The notes: generated by a model not told the origin, from the sequence alone. 64,000 bases of DNA from JBMHDN01 sp049889355 (GCA_049889355.1 JBMHDN010000038.1:1-64000); one strand, 5' to 3'. Counted from the stretch's first letter, positions 51,985 through 61,694 are shown. Numbers and translations are program-made.

Positions 51985-53031
51985 ATGAGTGTCAAAGATA
52001 TGCCATCAGATCATCCGGTCTGGCCACGTCATGCGAAGACCGGCCTGTTATTGGTTAATCTGGGGACACCTGATGGTACAGACACCCCGTCAATGCGCCG
52101 GTATCTCAAACAGTTTTTATCTGATCGCCGGGTTGTGGAAGTCCCGCGCCTGCTCTGGTGGCTGATTTTAAATGGTATTATCCTCAATATCAGGCCGCGC
52201 AAATCCGGGGATGCCTATGAGCGTATCTGGTTGAAAGAGGGGCCAGATGGTAGCCCTTTGCGTAAATATACACGCCTTCAGGCAGAACATATCGCAAAAC
52301 GCTTTGGCGCGGATAAAGACCAACGTGATGATTTGATGGTTTCATGGGCGATGCGCTATGGCAATCCTTCCATTCCATCACAACTGGAAAGGCTGAGGCA
52401 AGCCGGATGTAATCGCTTTGTGATTATCCCGCTCTATCCGCAATATGCGGCCTCTACAACCGCAACAGTGAATGACGAGGTGTTTGAGTGGGCTTTGAAA
52501 CAGCGCTGGCAGCCAGCCATTCGAACGGCGCCGCCTTGGCATGATCACCCCGCCTATATCTCAGCACTGGCCCAGTCCGTAAAAGACAGTTTAGGCGATA
52601 AAGACCCTGAAAAACTGATGGTCAGTTTTCATGGCATCCCGCAACGTTATTTTGTGCAAGGCGATCCCTATCATTGCCATTGCATGAAAACAGCGCGCTT
52701 GCTGCGTGAAGAATTGGACTGGCCAAAAGAACGCTATCAGGTGACCTTCCAGTCGCGTTTTGGGCGCGAGCCTTGGCTGCAACCCTATACAGATGAAACA
52801 CTAGAAGCCTTTGGCGCAGAAGGCACAAAATCACTTGCCATCATGGCCCCAGGCTTTGTGGCAGACTGCCTTGAAACCCTCGAAGAGCTGGCGATGGAAG
52901 GCAAAGAGCAGTTTCAGGAAACAGGTGGTGGTGATTATCACTATATTCCTTGCCTTAATGACAGCGCGGTTGGCCTTAACGTCATTGAGACAATTGTGCG
53001 TGAAAATCTGGCTGGCTGGGTTGATATCTAG
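51985..53031 (+). CDS. hemH: ferrochelatase
   Basis: A 348-residue enzyme that inserts Fe(II) into protoporphyrin IX, at the inner face of the membrane. Conserved: GLLLVNLGTPD, then RRYLKQFLSDRRVVE, the metal-site histidine His216 in SFHGIPQRY, GDPYHCHCMKTA, and TFQSRFGREPWLQPYT. GGAGG precedes the ATG. Length is slightly above average. It sits in a unit with hemA; the C-terminus ends before tRNA-Gly. Confidence 0.97.
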   Translation: MSVKDMPSDHPVWPRHAKTGLLLVNLGTPDGTDTPSMRRYLKQFLSDRRVVEVPRLLWWLILNGIILNIRPRKSGDAYERIWLKEGPDGSPLRKYTRLQAEHIAKRFGADKDQRDDLMVSWAMRYGNPSIPSQLERLRQAGCNRFVIIPLYPQYAASTTATVNDEVFEWALKQRWQPAIRTAPPWHDHPAYISALAQSVKDSLGDKDPEKLMVSFHGIPQRYFVQGDPYHCHCMKTARLLREELDWPKERYQVTFQSRFGREPWLQPYTDETLEAFGAEGTKSLAIMAPGFVADCLETLEELAMEGKEQFQETGGGDYHYIPCLNDSAVGLNVIETIVRENLAGWVDI

Positions 53032-53115
53032 CCGCCAATAAAGCCTTGGCAGAAAGCCTTGCATTCGCGCAGAAAATGAAGGATAAGGCTAAAGATTGCA
53101 TCACCTGCATCATAT

Positions 53116-53189
53116 GCGGCGTTCGTATAATGGTAATACCCCAGCCTTCCAAGCTGGAGCCGCGGGTTCGATTCCCGCACGCCGCTCCA
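53116..53189 (+). tRNA. tRNA-Gly (TCC)
   Basis: A 74-base cloverleaf with encoded CCA. The acceptor GCGGCGT pairs with ACGCCGC, the anticodon arm CCAGCCTTCCAAGCTGG has anticodon TCC, and the T-loop is GTTCGATTC. Confidence 0.97.
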
Positions 53190-53219
53190 TTCCCACAAAA
53201 TCAAATATGCACAAATTTT

Positions 53220-53249
53220 AAGCACGATGAAATTTAGTGCTTATTTTTT
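53220..53249 (+). terminator. rho-independent terminator of tRNA-Gly
   Basis: AAGCAC, loop GATGAAATTTA, GTGCTT, then ATTTTTT. It begins 31 bases after the tRNA. Confidence 0.8.
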
Positions 53250-53425
53250 AGGCATTTTTTACAGTTCCCACCTATTTCAATATCTCAAATTGTATCGCAT
53301 CGAAACTTCACTAGAAGCTGATGTCAGTATTTGAGTTGAAAACCAGCCATTGCATCGGAATGCACCGTCGGCTGTTGGATGACCTATCTGGCATGTTGTG
53401 CCTTGATATGGTTTTGGAGGGAAAA

Positions 53426-54709
53426 ATGTTTTCAATGCGTTCATGGGTGGGTATGGCCACCTTACTGGCCTTTGTGCCAGCACCTGCTTTTGCAGCGGTT
53501 GATTCAGGTGACAGTGCCTGGATTTTGACTGCAACTGCGCTGGTCTTGTTTATGACCTTGCCTGGCCTTGCGCTGTTCTATGCTGGCCTGGTTCAGTCTA
53601 AAAATGTTGTGTCCGTGCTGATGCATCACTTTGCCGTAGCCTGCCTGATTTCTGTTGTATGGGTTGTGGCCGGCTATTCACTGGCATTCAGCGGCGATGG
53701 GATGTGGGTTGGCGACCTTGGCAATCTGTTCCTTGGTGCGGTTACAATCGACAGCCTGGCTGGCACCATTCCAGAAAGCCTGTTTGCAGCCTTCCAGATG
53801 ACCTTTGCGATCATCACACCTGCACTTGTTATTGGTGCTTATGTTGAGCGCATCAAATTCTCAGCAGTGCTGATTTTCTCGGGTCTCTGGTCATTGGTTG
53901 TCTATGCGCCTGTGACCAAATGGGTCTGGGGTGGCGGTATCATGGCCTCATGGGGTGTGATGGATTTTGCCGGTGGTATTGTGGTGCATGCCACAGCCGG
54001 TACAGCCGCTATCGTGGCAGCACTGGTACTGGGTTCACGTCGTAATTTTCCATCTCAGCTTCAGCCGCCACATAGCCCAGTCTTAACCATGATCGGTGCA
54101 TCTATGCTCTGGGTTGGCTGGTTCGGCTTTAACGGCGGCTCTGCGCTAGCAGCTGGTGGGGGCGCAGCAATGGCCTTGCTGGTCACCCATATCGCTGCCG
54201 CTGTAGCATCCCTGGTCTGGATGACCATTGAATGGGTCAAGTTCGGGCGCCCGTCTGTTGTGGGCATGGTGACCGGTATGGTTGCAGGTCTTGCGACGGT
54301 AACCCCGGCCTCAGGCTTTATCGGCGTACCAGGCGGCATTATCCTTGGCCTTGCTGGTGGTTATGTCTGTTATCTGGCTGTGGATATCATCCGCGGCAAG
54401 CTAAAGCTGGACGATTCGCTGGACGTATTCGCGGTGCATGGTGTGGGCGGTATCCTCGGCTCATTGCTGGTGGCCTTCCTTGCTACAGACACCTTTAACG
54501 GCCTTGGCCTAGCAGAAGGCGTCTCAGCCACCTCACAATTCATGGTTCAGCTCTATTCAGTGGTGATTACCGTCATCTGGACCGCCATTGCCTCTTATGT
54601 GATTTTGAAAATTGCACAGATGGTTGGCGGTCTGCGTGTAGATGAAGAAGCCGAGGTTGAAGGCCTTGATCTCTCACAGCATGGCGAGCGCGGTTATCAC
54701 AACGGCTAA
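53426..54709 (+). CDS. amtB: ammonium transporter
   Basis: A 427-residue inner-membrane channel for ammonium. The ATG at 53426 follows GGAGGG; the upstream in-frame region is leader. A signal peptide (RSWVGMATLLAFVPAPAFA) precedes about eleven transmembrane helices. Signatures: the LFYAGLVQSKN turn, GVMDFAGGIVVHATAGTA and the pore histidines in DVFAVHGVGGILGS. No P-II gene is adjacent, unlike the usual glnK-amtB pair; glnB is at 18520. It ends at a terminator shared with queG. Confidence 0.96.
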   Translation: MFSMRSWVGMATLLAFVPAPAFAAVDSGDSAWILTATALVLFMTLPGLALFYAGLVQSKNVVSVLMHHFAVACLISVVWVVAGYSLAFSGDGMWVGDLGNLFLGAVTIDSLAGTIPESLFAAFQMTFAIITPALVIGAYVERIKFSAVLIFSGLWSLVVYAPVTKWVWGGGIMASWGVMDFAGGIVVHATAGTAAIVAALVLGSRRNFPSQLQPPHSPVLTMIGASMLWVGWFGFNGGSALAAGGGAAMALLVTHIAAAVASLVWMTIEWVKFGRPSVVGMVTGMVAGLATVTPASGFIGVPGGIILGLAGGYVCYLAVDIIRGKLKLDDSLDVFAVHGVGGILGSLLVAFLATDTFNGLGLAEGVSATSQFMVQLYSVVITVIWTAIASYVILKIAQMVGGLRVDEEAEVEGLDLSQHGERGYHNG

Positions 54710-54737
54710 TCAGCCGCACTGAAATCTGTGATATCTT

Positions 54738-54772
54738 TAAAGGTGCAGGGGATGTTCTTCTGCACCTTTTTT
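54738..54772. terminator. terminator between amtB and queG
   Basis: AAAGGTGCAG, loop of about eleven bases, CTGCACCTTTTTT. It lies between converging genes. Confidence 0.88.
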
Positions 54773-54783
54773 ATCATATCTAT

Positions 54784-55881
54784 CTAGCGCTTATATTCTG
54801 CCAGCACCATCTGGTCTGTTTCAGCGTCATCTCGTGCCGGCATACCGCCGGTGAGTTGCCGATAAGCCCAGACAGCCATCGCCCGCAAAGATGGTGCGCT
54901 GTGATGAAGATAAGGCGCAATCACTGGGACTAGGCCATTATCTTTGCTGTTGCCTGCGGCAATCAGACAGTTACGCAAAAACCGGATATAGCCTGCGCGG
55001 CGCACAGGCTGGCCAGCGAAAAATTGCCGCCAGCTGGGCTCATCCATTAAGAGCATCTCGGCTAAATCAGGCATCTCATCCGATTTTGCCAGCAATTTTT
55101 GTTCATGTGCCTGTTCAGCAAATTTATTCCATGGGCAGACAGCCAAACAATCATCACAGCCAAAAATGCGATTGCCCATCTGCGCGCGTAATTCAGGTTC
55201 TATCACACCGTCATATTCAATGGTCAGATAGGAAATACATCGCCTTGCATCTAGCTGATAGGGGGCCGGAAACGCCCTTGTCGGACAGATATCAAGACAG
55301 GCAGAACAGCTGCCACAATGATCGGTTTCAGCATCATCTGGCACCAATTCAGCATCTGTTAAAATGGCGCCAATAAAAAACCAGGACCCCAGCTCACGGC
55401 TCACCAGATTGGTGTGTTTGCCTTGCCAGCCGAGCCCGGCCTGCTGTGCCAATGGTTTTTCCATTAAGGGCGCGGTATCCACAAAGACCTTCACCTCAGC
55501 ACCGGTTCTAGAGACCAGCTTACTGGCCAGCATTTTCAGCTTACCCTTAATCACATCATGATAGTCACGGCCTCTGGCATAGACCGAGATATTACCCTTT
55601 GACCCCTCTGTCAGGTTACTCATCGGGTCATGGTCTGGGCCATAATTCATCGCCAGCAATAGCGCTGATTGGGCTGCTGGCCACATCGCAGTGGGCTGGC
55701 CACGCCGTTGGGCTGTCTCGGCAAGCCAGCTCATCGTGCCATGATAATCCTGTTCTATAAAATGACTGAGCCGGGCCTGCGTTTCATCTGGCAGTTCAGC
55801 CGAGGTAATTTTCAACGCAGAAAAGCCAAGGGCCAGCGCTTCTTTCTTCAACCAGATTTTGAGCTTATCCTGTGGCTGCAT
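54784..55881 (-). CDS. queG: epoxyqueuosine reductase
   Basis: A 365-residue cobalamin-dependent Fe-S enzyme that makes the last step of queuosine synthesis on tRNA. Two 4Fe-4S motifs, CGSCSACLDICPTRAF and CDDCLAVCPWNKF, and the family region VDTAPLMEKPLAQQAGLGWQG are present. The C-terminus has a HEAT-like segment. It follows tgt after 19 bases on the minus strand, completing a queA-tgt-queG unit. Confidence 0.95.
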   Translation of the reverse strand: MQPQDKLKIWLKKEALALGFSALKITSAELPDETQARLSHFIEQDYHGTMSWLAETAQRRGQPTAMWPAAQSALLLAMNYGPDHDPMSNLTEGSKGNISVYARGRDYHDVIKGKLKMLASKLVSRTGAEVKVFVDTAPLMEKPLAQQAGLGWQGKHTNLVSRELGSWFFIGAILTDAELVPDDAETDHCGSCSACLDICPTRAFPAPYQLDARRCISYLTIEYDGVIEPELRAQMGNRIFGCDDCLAVCPWNKFAEQAHEQKLLAKSDEMPDLAEMLLMDEPSWRQFFAGQPVRRAGYIRFLRNCLIAAGNSKDNGLVPVIAPYLHHSAPSLRAMAVWAYRQLTGGMPARDDAETDQMVLAEYKR

Positions 55882-55900
55882 CTTTTCCGGTTTTTCTCAA

Positions 55901-57040
55901 TCAGAGCTGTTCAATATCACCAAGTGCCTGATCATCTGCAAAACTTTTGGCGAATTCAGCCATCCTACCCGCTTCAATGGCCCCACGCATGCCGGCCATT
56001 AAATCCTGATAATAAGTCAAATTATGCCAGGTCAGCAACATCAGCCCCTGCACCTCTTCAGCTTTGAACAAATGATGCAGATAGGCACGCGAAAAACGGC
56101 TGCATGCTGGACAAGAACAATCTTCATCCAAGGGCCGCGGATCTTCGGCATGTCGGGCATTTTTGATATTGACCGGGCCACGCCGTGTAAAGCCCTGGCC
56201 GGTGCGCCCTGAACGGGTGGGCAATACACAGTCAAACATATCCACACCGCGCATCACCGCGCCCACCAAATCGCTCGGCTTGCCTACCCCCATCAGATAA
56301 CGCGGCTTGTCTGCCAGCATTTTCGGCGTGGTAAAGTCAAGCGTGTCAAACATGGCTTCCTGGCCTTCACCCACTGCCAGACCACCAATAGCATAGCCTT
56401 CAAAACCAATCTCATGCAGCTTATCGATTGATTCATGCCGAAGCTCTTCAAAGACAGAGCCCTGCACAATGCCAAACTGTCCATACCCTTGGCGTTCTCG
56501 AAAGGCCGCACGCGATCGCTTTGCCCAACGCATAGAGAGCTGCATGGATTCATCTGCCTGCGCCTTTGTGGCGGGATACGGCGTGCATTCATCAAAAGCC
56601 ATGGTGATGGTGGCATCCAGCTTATCTTGAATATCGGTAGAGCTTTCAGGAGTTAAGAGATATTTTGTTCCATCCAGATGCGAGCGGAACTCAACCCCAT
56701 TTTCATCCAGCTTACGCAGCGGGCCAAGAGACATCACCTGAAACCCACCTGAATCGGTTAAGAGCGGACCATCCCAGCCCATCAATTTACGCACACCGCC
56801 AAGACGCCCGACTCGTTCAGCCCCGGGGCGCAACATCAGATGATAGGTGTTAGAAAGGATAATCTCAGCCCCAGTACCAGCCACCGCATCCGGCATCATA
56901 CCCTTGACTGAAGCAGCAGTACCAACGGGCATAAAGGCCGGGGTCTGGACCGCACCAAAACCTGTTTGCACGGTCCCACGGCGTGCCATCCCGTCTGTTG
57001 TGATCAGATTAAAACCGAAATCAGGTCGTTGCTCTTGCAT
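55901..57040 (-). CDS. tgt: tRNA-guanine transglycosylase
   Basis: A 379-residue enzyme that exchanges guanine-34 for preQ1 in tRNAs with GUN anticodons. The general base is in LLTDSGGFQVMSL and the nucleophile in MFDCVLPTRSGRTG. Zinc ligands are CSCPACSRF plus the following histidine (YLHHLF). The start overlaps the queA stop as TGATG, so translation is coupled. Substrates tRNA-Asp (8274) and tRNA-His (16977) lie in this window. Confidence 0.98.
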   Translation of the reverse strand: MQEQRPDFGFNLITTDGMARRGTVQTGFGAVQTPAFMPVGTAASVKGMMPDAVAGTGAEIILSNTYHLMLRPGAERVGRLGGVRKLMGWDGPLLTDSGGFQVMSLGPLRKLDENGVEFRSHLDGTKYLLTPESSTDIQDKLDATITMAFDECTPYPATKAQADESMQLSMRWAKRSRAAFRERQGYGQFGIVQGSVFEELRHESIDKLHEIGFEGYAIGGLAVGEGQEAMFDTLDFTTPKMLADKPRYLMGVGKPSDLVGAVMRGVDMFDCVLPTRSGRTGQGFTRRGPVNIKNARHAEDPRPLDEDCSCPACSRFSRAYLHHLFKAEEVQGLMLLTWHNLTYYQDLMAGMRGAIEAGRMAEFAKSFADDQALGDIEQL

Positions 57041-58116
57041 CAGTTTTTCCTTTCAAACAGACAGGCATCACCATAGCTGAAAAAGCGGTAATCACTAGCC
57101 AGCGCATGATCATAGGCTGAAAACACCCAATCTTTACCGGTGAGCGCACTGACCAGCATCAATAATGTTGATTTCGGCAGGTGAAAATTGGTCATCAGCA
57201 TATCCACAACACCAAACTGAAAACCAGGTGTGATAAATATATCTGTCTCACCTGAAAAAGCAGTGAGCTTGCCCTGCTGAGCATAAGCGGCTTCCAAAAT
57301 CCGTAGACTGGTTGTGCCCACTGAAATGATGCGCCCGCCTGCGGCCTTGGTTGCGTCAATTTTAGCAACTGTTTCCTCTGAAATTGCACCCCATTCTGCG
57401 TGCATCTTGTGTTCAGCGATATTTTCGACCTGAACAGGCAGGAAAGTCCCTGCCCCGACATGTAAGGTTACCTCTGCCATATTAATTTGGGCAGCAGCAA
57501 GCGCATCACGCAATCCATCTGTAAAATGCAAGCCAGCCGTTGGGGCTGCGACAGCCCCGCTATGGCGTGCAAAAAGTGTCTGATAATCATGATTATCTGC
57601 ATGATCACCTGCCGCATCGCGCTTGATATAGGGCGGTAATGGCATGCTCCCAAATGCCAGCAGGGCAGCATCCAGATCAGGCCCTGATTTGGAAAAGGAC
57701 AACATCATCTCGCCGCCGTCTTTTTTCTCGTCAATCCGCGCCTCAAAACCAGGACCGAATATCAGCTCTGTACCGGCCTGACATTTACGCGCTGGTTTGA
57801 TAAAAGCCCACCAACGCGCCTCATCAATGCGCTGATGCAATGTTACATGAATCGCGCCAGTCGGGGCCTGCCCGCCAGATTGTCCGCTTAAAGGTGAACT
57901 GGCTTTGCGCTGGCCTGTCAATTTAGCGGGTATCACCTTGGTATTATTCACCACCAGCAAATCACCTGCCCGCAGCAACCCAGGGAGATCACGCACGCTG
58001 TGATCGCCAAAGGGCTGGGTGCGTGCATCTAGTAATTTTGCACTATCACGCGGTTCAGCTGGTTTTTGGGCAATGCGGCTGGTGTCGAGCGCATAATCAA
58101 AATCAGACAGTTTCAT
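57040..58116 (-). CDS. queA: S-adenosylmethionine:tRNA ribosyltransferase-isomerase
   Basis: A 358-residue enzyme that transfers ribosyl from SAM to preQ1-tRNA. The family start MKLSDFDYAL sets the ATG at 58116; a GTG five codons earlier is less likely. Core signatures: LVVNNTKVIPAKLTG, TAGLHFTDGL and TLHVGAGTFLPV, and MLTNFHLPKSTLLMLVSA near the C-terminus. It is the first gene of the queA-tgt-queG unit, with kdsD just upstream on the same strand (gap 36 bases). Confidence 0.97.
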   Translation of the reverse strand: MKLSDFDYALDTSRIAQKPAEPRDSAKLLDARTQPFGDHSVRDLPGLLRAGDLLVVNNTKVIPAKLTGQRKASSPLSGQSGGQAPTGAIHVTLHQRIDEARWWAFIKPARKCQAGTELIFGPGFEARIDEKKDGGEMMLSFSKSGPDLDAALLAFGSMPLPPYIKRDAAGDHADNHDYQTLFARHSGAVAAPTAGLHFTDGLRDALAAAQINMAEVTLHVGAGTFLPVQVENIAEHKMHAEWGAISEETVAKIDATKAAGGRIISVGTTSLRILEAAYAQQGKLTAFSGETDIFITPGFQFGVVDMLMTNFHLPKSTLLMLVSALTGKDWVFSAYDHALASDYRFFSYGDACLFERKN

Positions 58117-58152
58117 ACAAACCGGTCTCACTTCATCTCATTGATAAATCGA

Positions 58153-59094
58153 TCAGTAAATTTGCAACACGCCGAGCAGCTGGCCATGCGTATCCTTGAC
58201 CATCAGGCATTGAACACGTGCTTCGAGCATTTTTTCTTCTGCCTCTGCCATCATCATCTGCGGGGCAACCGATAGCGGGTCTGGTGTCATCACATCTTGT
58301 GCAAGGGTGGTTTTCAAATCATGACCGTGGGTCAGCATGCGGCGCAAATCGCCATCTGTAATGATGCCCTGCAATACCTCTGCTGTGCCGACCAAAGCCA
58401 GCCCCAACCGCCCTTCTGTCATCTGAACAATCACCTCAGACATTGGCGCATCAGCTGCTACAAAAGGCAGATTCTGGACCACCATCCTGTCAGAGACTCG
58501 GGTAAGTAAACGCTGGCCTAACTTGCCGCCAGGATGGGTGGCTGCAAAATCCTGTGGCTCAAAGCCTTGGCGTGTCATCAGTGCAATGGCCAGCGCATCA
58601 CCCATCACCAAAGCGGTGAGTGTTGAGGTGGTCGGGGCCAGATTTAGCGGGCAAGCTTCTTTATCCACAGACGCATCCAGCACAACATCAGACGCATCTG
58701 CCATGGTAGAATTGACGCGCCCGACCAGCGCAATCAGCTTGGCATCTAAACGCTGAAAAGCAGGGAGCAGGCGCACCACTTCTTCGGTTTCGCCTGAATT
58801 GGAAATGAGCAGTATCACATCGCCACGCCGCACCATGCCGAGATCGCCATGGATAGCTTCTGCCGGATGCAAAAATAGAGAAGGCGTGCCAGTTGAAGCC
58901 AAAGTCGCCGCAATTTTACGGCCGACCAAGCCGGATTTGCCCATACCACAGACAATCAAATGGCCTTGCGCAGAGGCAATCATCTCGACCGCCTTATCAA
59001 AAGCCGTGCCAAACCCCGCTTCCAGCCTGTCCAGTGCAGACCGGTAGGTCGCAAACATATCCTCAACAGCTTTTTGGCTTGGCAATTGTGTCAT
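58153..59094 (-). CDS. kdsD: arabinose-5-phosphate isomerase
   Basis: A 313-residue enzyme: ribulose 5-phosphate to arabinose 5-phosphate, the first step of KDO synthesis for lipopolysaccharide. The SIS domain (about 30-170) shows CGMGKSGLVGRKIA, SLFLHPAEAIHGDLGM and LISNSGETEEVVRLLP. Two CBS domains follow (about 205-255 and 265-313). It indicates an LPS-containing outer membrane. It may be transcribed with the queuosine genes by proximity only. Confidence 0.95.
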   Translation of the reverse strand: MTQLPSQKAVEDMFATYRSALDRLEAGFGTAFDKAVEMIASAQGHLIVCGMGKSGLVGRKIAATLASTGTPSLFLHPAEAIHGDLGMVRRGDVILLISNSGETEEVVRLLPAFQRLDAKLIALVGRVNSTMADASDVVLDASVDKEACPLNLAPTTSTLTALVMGDALAIALMTRQGFEPQDFAATHPGGKLGQRLLTRVSDRMVVQNLPFVAADAPMSEVIVQMTEGRLGLALVGTAEVLQGIITDGDLRRMLTHGHDLKTTLAQDVMTPDPLSVAPQMMMAEAEEKMLEARVQCLMVKDTHGQLLGVLQIY

Positions 59095-59168
59095 CCTGCA
59101 CTCACAATTTTTTTTAAGTATGTCTTATTACACAAAGATGTATAGATTTCTGGTGGTTATGACCAGTT

Positions 59169-59837
59169 TTATTCTTCTGCGCCCGCTTGTGATAACAGCC
59201 GCTCAGCAGCCGCGATATCTTCTGGCCGGTTAATATTCATAAAGGGATCACATGCGAGCTGGCTTTGGCTGGCTGTATCAGACGGGGTGAAATCGACCAG
59301 TTCAACATGATAGCGGGCGGTGAAATGGTCAATTTTGCGGATCCCCTCCTCTATCAAGGCGGATTCCAGCGCATCTGCCAGCATAACAGGCCATAGCGCA
59401 AAAACCGGATGATGACGCCCAAAGCTAGCAGCCATTACGATATCTGCACCTGTCTTGTCTTGTTCAGCCAGCAATTGTTCGGCCATATCATCTGGAATAA
59501 AAGGCGCATCTGTTGCGATACTCAAGATATGCGTGATTTGAGCATAATGGCTGCGCACCTCCTCCATCAGCGACAGCAAGCCAGCCAATGGACCCAAATG
59601 ACCTTGATGAGTGTCTGGGACCACCTTCAAGCCGGTTGCATCAAACCGAGTGACATCCCCGTTCGCGTTTAATATCTGAACTGGAATATCAGCCAAGACA
59701 CCACGCTGACGCTCGAAAATCGTTTGCTCACCAATCTCGATAAAAGCTTTGTCGATACCACCTAGCCGGCGTGCCTGGCCACCTGCCAGATAACCCACCG
59801 CCAGTTTTTCAAAACGCGATCTATCCAAAGCCGTCAT
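59169..59837 (-). CDS. mobA: molybdenum cofactor guanylyltransferase
   Basis: A 222-residue enzyme that adds GMP to molybdopterin, giving MGD. The N-terminal nucleotide site LAGGQARRLGGIDKAF and the later SIATDAPFIPDD are characteristic. It overlaps fdhD by four bases (ATGA). It supplies the bis-MGD cofactor needed by the formate dehydrogenase at 46005-50544. Confidence 0.95.
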   Translation of the reverse strand: MTALDRSRFEKLAVGYLAGGQARRLGGIDKAFIEIGEQTIFERQRGVLADIPVQILNANGDVTRFDATGLKVVPDTHQGHLGPLAGLLSLMEEVRSHYAQITHILSIATDAPFIPDDMAEQLLAEQDKTGADIVMAASFGRHHPVFALWPVMLADALESALIEEGIRKIDHFTARYHVELVDFTPSDTASQSQLACDPFMNINRPEDIAAAERLLSQAGAEE

Positions 59838-60748
59838 CTTTCCTGACCTTTGGCAGAGGTCATCGCGCGCTGAGGTGATTGCTGTTCGGTTGTTTCCTGC
59901 TCTAGCTGCGCTGCAAATTCGACACGCTCTGGCCCTGATAAAACAAAGAAACGGCTGCCTTTTGCCCGCCCAATCAAGGTGAGGCCTGCCTGACGTGCCA
60001 AACGCACCCCGGCTTCGGTAAAGCCTGACCGAGACACCAGAATAGGAATACCCATCAAGACTGTCTTGATCACCATTTCTGAGGTCAGGCGGCCTGTGGT
60101 GTAGAAAATTTTATCAGCCCCGCTGATATTATTCATCAGCATGACACCAGCAATTTTATCGACCGCATTATGACGGCCGATATCTTCCATATAAAGCAGC
60201 ATCTCTGCGCCCTTGGCCAAAACACAGCCATGAATGGCCCCTGCTTTAAGATAGAGGCTTGGTGTATGGTTAATGGTTTTGGATAAAGCGGTGAGTTCAG
60301 CGGCGCTTATCTTTGTGCCTTTTGGCAGTTTAGCCGCTTCAAACCTGTCCATCACATCTGCAAAAACAGTGCCTTGTGCACAGCCGCTTGTTTTGATTTT
60401 CTTTTTCGTCTTAGCCTCAAAGCCAGTCTCTTGATGGGTGCGGACCACCACCACATCCAATTCCTCATCCACATCGATAGAGTCAATCTCATCTGCAGCG
60501 GTGAGAATATGTTGATTAAATAAAAATCCGACTGCCATCTCAGCCACATGATCACCCACTGTCATTGAGGTGATAATTTCCTGGCTATTGAGATAAATGG
60601 TGATCGCCCGTTCCTGAACCACGGGCAAATCGACAGGCTGGCCGGTAGCATCCTGTCCGGAAAGCTGCGTTGTCAGGGCCGGGTTATCTGGCTCTGGGGC
60701 CAGAAATGGCGCCTGTTCAGATGGTATTTTTGAATCCTTATCATGCAT
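59834..60748 (-). CDS. fdhD: formate dehydrogenase accessory sulfurtransferase FdhD
   Basis: A 304-residue protein that carries sulfur from a desulfurase to the molybdenum cofactor of formate dehydrogenase. The reactive cysteine lies in KTSGCAQGTVF; this form has a single Cys where E. coli has a pair. Other signatures: GRHNAVDKIAG and STEMVIK-like FYTTGRLTSEMVIK and GIPILVSRSGFTEAGV. The C-terminal tail (after 285) is Glu/Gln-rich and variable. It forms a unit with mobA about 9 kb from the structural genes. Confidence 0.95.
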   Translation of the reverse strand: MHDKDSKIPSEQAPFLAPEPDNPALTTQLSGQDATGQPVDLPVVQERAITIYLNSQEIITSMTVGDHVAEMAVGFLFNQHILTAADEIDSIDVDEELDVVVVRTHQETGFEAKTKKKIKTSGCAQGTVFADVMDRFEAAKLPKGTKISAAELTALSKTINHTPSLYLKAGAIHGCVLAKGAEMLLYMEDIGRHNAVDKIAGVMLMNNISGADKIFYTTGRLTSEMVIKTVLMGIPILVSRSGFTEAGVRLARQAGLTLIGRAKGSRFFVLSGPERVEFAAQLEQETTEQQSPQRAMTSAKGQER

Positions 60749-60938
60749 GACACTAATCTGGTCTCTTCCCGGCCTGCTTGCAAGAGCTCTTATTCAGCCC
60801 TATTTTTAACCCTGCGAGATAACACTCTTGATATGAAGGGTGATAATACAGGGGTTTGTTTTATCAGAGATGATCCCTTAAGTTAGTGTAAACAAGACCT
60901 TTTCTCCTAAGTGAACGGCCAATATGAGGCGCCTTGAT

Positions 60939-61694
60939 ATGAAATTGCATTTTACAGCCTCTACCCATGATGCCTCTCAGGCCATGCTGGCCCAATATAC
61001 AAAAACATATGGCCAGGCCCGCTTGGAAGATGCTGATGTGATTGTGGTGCTTGGGGGTGATGGCCAGATGCTACACTCACTGCGTGATGCCATTGCGTTT
61101 CAAAAGCCGGTTTTTGGCATTAATTGCGGTCATATCGGCTTTTTGCTGAATGAGCAAAATGAGGCGGATTTGCTGGCGCGTATCGAGATGGCAGAAACAG
61201 TCCAGATTAACCCCTTGAGACTGGTTGCCCATAGTACAGATGGCACGCAAGAAGCATTGGCCATTAACGAAGTATCCATGCTCCGCCAGACTCATAATGC
61301 AGCGCATCTGGCGATAAAGGTGAATGGCAAGCTGCAACTGCCTGAGCTGGTATGTGATGGGGTGATGGTTGCCACACCGGCCGGTTCCACTGCTTATAAT
61401 CTCTCCGCCCATGGTCCGGTTATTCCAATTGGCGCAGAATTATTGGCCCTCACACCGATTTCAGCCTTTCGGCCAAGACGCTGGCGCGGGGCATTGCTGC
61501 CGGCGAATAGTCAGGTGGAAATTGAGGTGTTACAAGCAGATTTCAGACCTGTTTCAGCCTCAGCTGATTCACGCGAATTTCGGGCGGTTGAACGCATTGA
61601 AATCAGCCGCGCGAGCGATATCACACTTGATTTGATGTTTGATTCAGGGGCGTCTTTATATGACCGCTCCATTCAGGAACAGTTTAATTATTAA
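60939..61694 (+). CDS. nadK: NAD kinase
   Basis: A 251-residue kinase: NAD + ATP to NADP. The start at 60939 (MKLHFTAS) has GAGG upstream; an ATG at 60924 is an alternative with a poorer site. The ATP motif GGDGQML is at about residue 40, then GINCGHIGFLLNE, INEVSMLR and the GSTAYNLSAHGP region. The stop overlaps the stop of the converging hydrolase gene by four bases. Confidence 0.95.
   Translation: MKLHFTASTHDASQAMLAQYTKTYGQARLEDADVIVVLGGDGQMLHSLRDAIAFQKPVFGINCGHIGFLLNEQNEADLLARIEMAETVQINPLRLVAHSTDGTQEALAINEVSMLRQTHNAAHLAIKVNGKLQLPELVCDGVMVATPAGSTAYNLSAHGPVIPIGAELLALTPISAFRPRRWRGALLPANSQVEIEVLQADFRPVSASADSREFRAVERIEISRASDITLDLMFDSGASLYDRSIQEQFNY

Noticed and set aside
53370..53410. TGGCAT...GCC element before amtB resembling a sigma-54 promoter
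   Set aside because: The GG-to-GC spacing is eight bases, not ten, so it fails the core rule.
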